Shown: positions 6,437 through 10,063 of the stretch, in pieces
Position numbering within the stretch: the stretch's first letter is position 1
How the letters are laid out: each line of letters starts with the position of its first letter
DNA from: Chloroflexota bacterium
Lineage (GTDB): Bacteria > Chloroflexota > Dehalococcoidia > SM23-28-2 > RBG-16-64-32
DNA: 10,063 nucleotides
Assembly: GCA_005880075.1 (NCBI GenBank)
Contig: VBJT01000146.1
Coordinates: 1 to 10,063 of the forward strand
Direction of reading: 5' to 3'
Notes under the pieces: generated by a model
The model's database searches: none
What the model was told of the DNA's origin: nothing
What the model saw: the letters and a program-made list of their open reading frames with translations, nothing else
Made by a program: the position numbers and the translations under genes

Positions 6437-7288
6437 TTAGACGAGGACCGGCCGCGCCAGATACACTGCCCCGGCTGTGCCCGCACCCGTGTGGGCCCCA
6501 ACGGCGGGACCCACGACGTATTCGATGACCTCCTCGACGCCTTCAATTTTCGCGATCCTCGCCTGTAGATCGGCTGCAATCTCCCTGGCAGCCCCATGCC
6601 CGACGCCGACCCTGAGCCGGCGGCCGCCGGCTGTTCGCGCCGCCTGCTCGACGTTCTCCGCCATCAGGTTCGTGGCCTCCTCCAACGTCGTCGCGGTGCC
6701 CATCACTTTCATCCCGTCGCCCGTCAGCGCCAACACGGGAATGCCAGCCGCAGCGTCTTCGCCACTTGCGAGCCGCCCACCTCGCCGCGCGAGATCGAGA
6801 GCTTTCACTACGAAAGTGTTGCCAACCGCCTTCGATGCCGCTTCCACCCTCGCCGCCGCCTCTTCCGCGCCCTTGCCCTCGACCAGCCCCTCGATTCCCT
6901 CGAGAACGCATAACCCTTCTGCAAATGAAGCCTGCCCCGTGTCCACGACCTTGACCCGAACGGGCGATGACTCAGACGCCAGCCGCGCCGATTGTATTGT
7001 CCCGGAGATAGTCGAGCCGATATGCACCGACAGGATCTCCTCGGCGCCAGCGTCTGCTGCTTGTCGATATAGTTCGATGAAGCGACCAATGGCGGGCTGT
7101 GACGTCGACACTGACTTCGCTGAAGCGAGCCGTTCGTAAAACTCGTCCGCCGTTATGTCGATTCCCTCCAGGTATTGCTCACTACCAAGCTCGACACTCA
7201 GTGGAGCAACGAGTAGCTGATACTTCTCGACGACGGATTGCGACAGATAAGCTGCCGAATCGATGACGACCGCGGTCTTCCCAATCAT
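6437..7288 (-). CDS. DegV family protein, FakB-like fatty-acid-binding
   Basis: 283 residues from ATG 7288, the usual DegV length. DegV/FakB proteins bind one fatty acid; FakB presents it to the kinase FakA for conversion to acyl-phosphate. Conserved pocket motifs are visible: TAVVIDSAAYL at 5-15 (family xVTDSTADL), STSQPAIGRF at 61-70, SVHIGSTISGTIQSA at 87-101, LARRGGRL at 166-173, and VGPAVGAHTGAGTAG near the C-terminus with His 266. No kinase (FakA, DAK-domain) gene is in the window. The gene begins 10 nt after the PlsY-like stop, and the flavoprotein starts 34 nt downstream. No Shine-Dalgarno precedes ATG 7288. An upstream in-frame GTG at 7330 has a weak AAAGAGAGA and would overlap the PlsY-like gene by 32 nt. 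The family start favours 7288, but translational coupling makes 7330 possible. The fatty-acid role is inferred from motifs and neighbour. Confidence 0.93.
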   Translation of the reverse strand: MIGKTAVVIDSAAYLSQSVVEKYQLLVAPLSVELGSEQYLEGIDITADEFYERLASAKSVSTSQPAIGRFIELYRQAADAGAEEILSVHIGSTISGTIQSARLASESSPVRVKVVDTGQASFAEGLCVLEGIEGLVEGKGAEEAAARVEAASKAVGNTFVVKALDLARRGGRLASGEDAAAGIPVLALTGDGMKVMGTATTLEEATNLMAENVEQAARTAGGRRLRVGVGHGAAREIAADLQARIAKIEGVEEVIEYVVGPAVGAHTGAGTAGAVYLARPVLV

Positions 7289-7298
7289 TCGCGTGGGA

Positions 7299-7970
7299 TC
7301 ACGAAACAGCGGCCCTTTCAGCGTCGACACTCTCTCTTTGCAGAGCGGCTGTCTGCACCGGTGACGCGGGGGCCGACGGTGCTGTCAGAAAGCGATAAGC
7401 GATGATCGCGCCTGCCGAGAGGGCATATAGCGGCAAGCCGATCGTGGGGTTGGGCCCCCAGAGATTGCCCCTACCCCGCACCCACCAATAGATCGCGGCC
7501 GTGACGAACACCGCGGATGCTGTGTAAGTGGCCGTGCCCGCTCGGCCGCGCGAAAGCATCAGTGTTGCTGCCGCCAGTGATATGTCCACCGGCATGTACG
7601 CTGGAAAGCAGACGAGCGAGGTGCCGGCGCTTGTCGCCACCCCCTTGCCGCCACGGAAACCGCTCCAGACGGGGGCGCAATGGCCTATAACCGCCCCGCT
7701 GCCCGCAGCGTACGCTCCGTTGTCACCCGCAACGGCGCGCCCCGCCAGGGAGGCAAAGGCGCCTTTGATCACATCACCGGCGAGGATTATGCCTCCCCAC
7801 TTCCAGCCGAGCAGCTTGGCTGCATTAAGGCTTCCCGGATTCCCCGTGCCCGCGGTGCGGAGGTCCACCGTCTTGTCGCTGTTGCTTCGTGTTGCATATC
7901 GCGTCACGATGTCCGCAGTCGGAAATGAGCCTACCAGGTAGCCGAGCGAGGCCGCGATCATTGTCCGCAT
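7299..7970 (-). CDS. plsY: PlsY-family glycerol-3-phosphate acyltransferase-like membrane protein
   Basis: 223 residues from ATG 7970, several hydrophobic segments, probably five membrane helices as in PlsY. PlsY transfers an acyl group from acyl-phosphate to glycerol-3-phosphate, the first acylation in phospholipid synthesis. Landmarks: YLVGSFPTADIVTR at 11-24 in the first helix; GTGNPGSLNAAKLLG at 41-55, matching motif 1 (GSGNxGxTNxxRxxG) but with Thr for Ser and Lys for Arg; and GHCAPVWSGFRGGKGVAT at 96-113, matching the glycine-rich glycerol-phosphate-binding motif 2. The C-terminal motif 3 (HxxNIxR...E) is not visible: after the last helix (YRFLTAP) the chain ends in a Pro/Ala/Ser-rich tail. 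It may be an active divergent enzyme or a paralogue with another role. An upstream GTG at 8009 is possible but has no ribosome site and would push the helix away from the N-terminus. First gene of the plsY-degV-flavoprotein operon. Confidence 0.88.
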   Translation of the reverse strand: MRTMIAASLGYLVGSFPTADIVTRYATRSNSDKTVDLRTAGTGNPGSLNAAKLLGWKWGGIILAGDVIKGAFASLAGRAVAGDNGAYAAGSGAVIGHCAPVWSGFRGGKGVATSAGTSLVCFPAYMPVDISLAAATLMLSRGRAGTATYTASAVFVTAAIYWWVRGRGNLWGPNPTIGLPLYALSAGAIIAYRFLTAPSAPASPVQTAALQRESVDAERAAVS

Positions 7971-8044
7971 GCGGCGCTTATCATATTCAGCGGCGAAGTT
8001 AGGTGCCACGCCGAAGCCGTTGGGGGTAAGATAGTTGGTCGCAA

Positions 8045-8070
8045 GGCCCTTTTTGCGGGGCCGGCTTTTT
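8045..8070 (+). terminator. Hairpin plus T-run just ahead of the first crotonase (possible attenuator)
   Basis: GGCCC (8045-8049) can pair with GGGCC (8058-8062) around an 8-nt loop, followed by GGC and five T (8066-8070), immediately before the Shine-Dalgarno. No plus-strand gene lies upstream to terminate, since everything back to 4953 is on the minus strand, so it would act in the crotonase leader. In addition CCTTTT at 8048-8053 can pair with AGAAGG at 8072-8077, which would mask the ribosome site. The stem is only five base pairs, so chance is possible. Confidence 0.25.
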
Positions 8071-8073
8071 GAG

Positions 8074-8080
8074 AAGGAGG
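8074..8080 (+). promoter_or_regulatory. Strong Shine-Dalgarno AAGGAGG for the first crotonase
   Basis: A full AAGGAGG, 6 nt before the ATG at 8087, fixes the start and excludes the in-frame TTG at 8069. It is the best ribosome site in the window, suggesting efficient translation of the crotonase operon. Confidence 0.8.
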
Positions 8081-8086
8081 CGCCTC

Positions 8087-8905
8087 ATGGCCGACGTGAT
8101 CTTTGACAAGCGCGACAACGGAGTCGCGCTGATCACACTTAACCGCCCGGACAGCCTGAACGCCATGGGCGGCGAGCTGATGCCGCTGCTGGCCCAACAC
8201 CTTGACGAGTCCCGTTGGGACAACGCTGTCCGCTGTGTGGTCCTCACAGGCGCCGGACGCGCCTTTTGTGCTGGCGGCGATGTCAAGAACATGGCCGCTC
8301 AGGGCGCGCGGGAATCCGATGGCAAGCGCTCGCCGGCCGCCGCATTCGCCTACGGCGTCGACGAACTCCGTGACTCCCAGCGCCGGACGAGCTACACGCT
8401 TCACACGATGCCGAAACCGACGATCGCGATGGTTAACGGCCACGCCGTCGGGGCGGGCCTCAGCCTGGCGCTCGCCTGCGATATCCGCATCGCCTCCGAC
8501 CGCGCGAAATTCGGCACTGTTTTCCGCAACGTGGGCTTCAGCGGCGACTTCGGCGGGTCGTATTTCCTGCAACGCCTTGTCGGTAACGAGCGCGCCCGCC
8601 TCCTCTACTTCACCGGCCAGATCCTCGAGGCGGACGAGGCCCAGCGCATCGGCATCGTCAGCAAGGTCGTCCCGCACGACGACCTTGAGCCGGAGACGAT
8701 GAACCTCGCCTCTCTCATCGCCAGTGGCCCGTCTCTTGCCTATGCCCGGATGAAGGAGAACCTCAATCGCGCAGAAACATCTGACCTGCTCACTCTCCTC
8801 GAACAGGAGGCGCTCAATATGCGGCTCTCGGGCACGACGCAGGACCACCGGGAGGCGGCCCGAGCCTTCGTCGAGAAGCGGACGCCTACGTTTAGCGGCC
8901 AGTAG
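8087..8905 (+). CDS. Crotonase-superfamily protein (enoyl-CoA hydratase/isomerase, PaaG-like residues)
   Basis: 272 residues, normal crotonase length. Fold landmarks: ITLNRPDSLNAM at 16-27, oxyanion-hole segment AFCAGGD at 59-65, second oxyanion segment NGHAVGAGLSLALACD at 117-132, then KFGTVFRNVGFSGDFGG at 141-157, and a C-terminal FVEKRTPTF at 261-269. It should bind an acyl-CoA and stabilise its enolate. The two catalytic glutamates of enoyl-CoA hydratase are absent: the E144 position is Ser 126 and the E164 position is Phe 146. Asp 154 in SGDFGG sits where PaaG-type and dienoyl-CoA isomerases keep their catalytic Asp. An isomerase is thus more likely than a hydratase, but the substrate is unknown. 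A strong AAGGAGG sets the start. It is followed 7 nt later by a paralogue. It is divergent from the PlsY-like operon across 116 nt. Confidence 0.93.
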   Translation: MADVIFDKRDNGVALITLNRPDSLNAMGGELMPLLAQHLDESRWDNAVRCVVLTGAGRAFCAGGDVKNMAAQGARESDGKRSPAAAFAYGVDELRDSQRRTSYTLHTMPKPTIAMVNGHAVGAGLSLALACDIRIASDRAKFGTVFRNVGFSGDFGGSYFLQRLVGNERARLLYFTGQILEADEAQRIGIVSKVVPHDDLEPETMNLASLIASGPSLAYARMKENLNRAETSDLLTLLEQEALNMRLSGTTQDHREAARAFVEKRTPTFSGQ

Positions 8906-8912
8906 GCCGGCG

Positions 8913-9770
8913 ATGGAAACCGGAACTTACCGCGGCTTCGAGATCGCGCTCCAACATCCCGGCATCGCCCTTATAACCTTCAACCGGCCGGACCGCCTTA
9001 ATGGCATGAGCCAGGGCATGAAGCGCGACTTGACCGAGGTTTTAGTCGAAGCCCAGATGGACGACGCCGTTCGTGTCATTGTCATTACCGGGTCCGGCAA
9101 GGCGTTCTCGGCCGGCGACGACATCTCCGGCCGCCCGCTCGGCGGCGATGGCGCCCGAGCGCTCGTACCCGACATCGGCCGCGGCCACGCAGATCCGATT
9201 GGGACTTACTCTGCCCTCCGCTCAATCTCTCAGCGGCTGAACTGGACCGTCCGCGAGCTGGACAAGCTCACGATAGCGGCGATCAATGGTTTCGCGATCC
9301 AGACCGGAATGTCACTCGCGCTTTCTTGCGATTTCCGGATCGCCTCCGAAAATGCACGCATCGGCAGTGGCACCCTTCGCTTCGGCCTGATGCCGGACGA
9401 AGGCGGCCAGTACCTTCTGGTACAGCTCCTCGGTGTGGCGAAGGCGATGGACTTTCTCATGCGCAACCGCATTCTGAGTGGCACGGAAGCCCTCGGGCTT
9501 GGCTTAGTTCACGAGGTCGTGCCTTCGGATCAGTTGCTCAAACACGCTTTGGAACTAGCGCGAGAGCTGGCCGAAGGACCGCAGGTCGCCATGCGCATGC
9601 TCAAGCGCTCGGTCTACAACGCTGCCGAGATGTCGTTCGCGGGGGCGCTTGACGATATCGGCGCCAAGACGGCCGTGACCGACCACCACCCCGATGCGCG
9701 CGAGGGAATCGCTGCCTTCCGCGAGAAACGCAAGGCGCGCTTCAATGGCGCTAGCGTCTTCGCCGATTGA
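8913..9770 (+). CDS. Second crotonase-superfamily protein (PaaG-like residues)
   Basis: 285 residues. Landmarks: ITFNRPDRLNGM at 21-32, oxyanion segment AFSAGDDISGRP at 64-75, NGFAIQTGMSLALSCD at 125-140, RFGLMPDEGGQYLL at 156-169, and C-terminal AFREKRKARFNG at 268-279. As in its neighbour, the hydratase glutamates are missing (Ser 134 and Thr 154 at those positions) and an Asp (162, in PDEGG) is present where PaaG/2,3-dehydroadipyl- or epoxyphenylacetyl-CoA isomerases have theirs. An insert at about 75-105 (GGDGARALVPDIGRGHADP) makes it longer than its partner around the active-site loop. It starts 7 nt after the first crotonase stop with only a weak ribosome site, so it is probably coupled. 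Its stop overlaps the following hydrolase start (TTGA). Same operon, likely sequential or paired acyl-CoA steps; the reaction is not assignable from sequence alone. Confidence 0.92.
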   Translation: METGTYRGFEIALQHPGIALITFNRPDRLNGMSQGMKRDLTEVLVEAQMDDAVRVIVITGSGKAFSAGDDISGRPLGGDGARALVPDIGRGHADPIGTYSALRSISQRLNWTVRELDKLTIAAINGFAIQTGMSLALSCDFRIASENARIGSGTLRFGLMPDEGGQYLLVQLLGVAKAMDFLMRNRILSGTEALGLGLVHEVVPSDQLLKHALELARELAEGPQVAMRMLKRSVYNAAEMSFAGALDDIGAKTAVTDHHPDAREGIAAFREKRKARFNGASVFAD

Positions 9771-10063
9771 CTCGACGCCAACCGCTCCTCTACTTCGAAG
9801 TACATGGGGAGGCCGGGCCACACCTCCTCCTCGTCCACGGCTTCCTGTCCAGCCGCGCCCACTGGCTCCTCAACCTCGAGGCGCTCTCCGCAAACTTCCG
9901 TCCGGTTGTGATCGAGCTGCTCGGCCACGCACGATCGCCGACCCCTGACGATACCTCCAACTATTCGCCAGACTCTTACGTCGCACAATTCGAAGTAATC
10001 CGCGAGTTCCTCGGCATCGATCGCTGGTTTGTCTGCGGCCAGTCCCTCGGTGCCGCGCTTACC
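9767..10063 (+). CDS. Alpha/beta hydrolase fold protein (3' end cut off by window)
   Basis: 99 codons are visible, open to the right edge. The start must be TTG 9767: an in-frame TAG lies at 9752, and there is no ATG, GTG or other TTG before the first conserved motif. The TTG overlaps the crotonase stop as TTGA. Landmarks: strand plus oxyanion loop HLLLVHGF at 19-26, a W-containing segment (AHWLLNL), the LLGHARSPTP loop at 51-60 (the family's GxGxS-type turn), and the nucleophile elbow CGQSLGA at 90-96 with Ser 93. The catalytic Asp/Glu and His lie beyond the window. Such enzymes hydrolyse esters, thioesters or C-C bonds. Placement directly after two crotonases suggests a thioesterase or meta-cleavage-type hydrolase in the same pathway, which is inference from context. 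Confidence 0.9.
   Translation, partial: MTRRQPLLYFEVHGEAGPHLLLVHGFLSSRAHWLLNLEALSANFRPVVIELLGHARSPTPDDTSNYSPDSYVAQFEVIREFLGIDRWFVCGQSLGAALT

Noticed and set aside
6403..6597. N-terminal extension of the flavoprotein to 6597
   Set aside because: It overlaps the DegV coding end, reads as Arg/Ser-rich noise, and GGAGGG before GTG 6402 marks the true start.
6477..7139. Plus-strand open frame of 220 codons opposite the DegV gene
   Set aside because: It is antisense to a protein with clear DegV motifs; the composition is Ala/Ser/Pro-rich and low in complexity, with no family signal.
7958..8848. Long (296-codon) minus-strand open frame antisense to the first crotonase
   Set aside because: It is a GC-rich shadow of a well-supported crotonase with a perfect Shine-Dalgarno. 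Its translation is rich in Arg/Ala/Val with no recognisable domain, and it would overlap the PlsY-like start.

Overview
The window is a GC-rich bacterial chromosomal segment, densely packed with genes on both strands. I see no tRNA, rRNA, insertion sequence, CRISPR array or phage gene. The gene mix is tandem PD40/TolB-like lipoproteins, a DevC/FtsX-type ABC exporter, an acyl-phosphate-type acyltransferase next to a DegV protein, and crotonase clusters. This fits a Chloroflexota-like (possibly Dehalococcoidia-like) soil or aquatic bacterium. That placement is inference from style only; Actinomycetota and other GC-rich phyla remain possible.

Layout. Positions 1-3023, minus strand: two consecutive lipoprotein genes built almost entirely from 44-residue beta-propeller repeats, joined by an ATGA overlap. 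The downstream one runs off the left edge. A 96-nt gap (3024-3119) separates them from a divergent plus-strand pair: an FtsX-like permease (3120-4247) and its ATPase (4252-4953), together an ABC exporter. This pair converges, with a 12-nt gap, on a minus-strand operon read as plsY-like (7970-7299), DegV/FakB-like (7288-6437) and a MerA/dihydrolipoamide-dehydrogenase-like flavoprotein (6402-4966). A 116-nt divergent intergenic region follows. It leads to a plus-strand operon of two crotonases (8087-8905, 8913-9770) and an alpha/beta hydrolase (9767 to the right edge).

Function. The minus-strand operon pairs a DegV (fatty-acid-binding, FakB-type) protein with a PlsY-family protein. In characterised bacteria these are consecutive users of fatty acid: FakB presents it to the kinase FakA, and PlsY uses the resulting acyl-phosphate to acylate glycerol-3-phosphate. 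The divergent crotonase/hydrolase operon handles acyl-CoA or related substrates, so the right half looks like a lipid or acyl metabolism neighbourhood. The left half is an envelope module: two surface lipoproteins beside an exporter.

Main oddities. The PlsY-like protein lacks the third conserved PlsY motif. Both crotonases lack both catalytic glutamates of enoyl-CoA hydratase and carry an aspartate at the PaaG/isomerase position. There are two TTGA stop/start overlaps, one preceded by a 12-codon leader ORF with a near-ideal Shine-Dalgarno. The ABC signature is LSDGE instead of LSGGQ. I found ordinary families in an interesting arrangement, not a clearly new multi-gene defence or mobile system.
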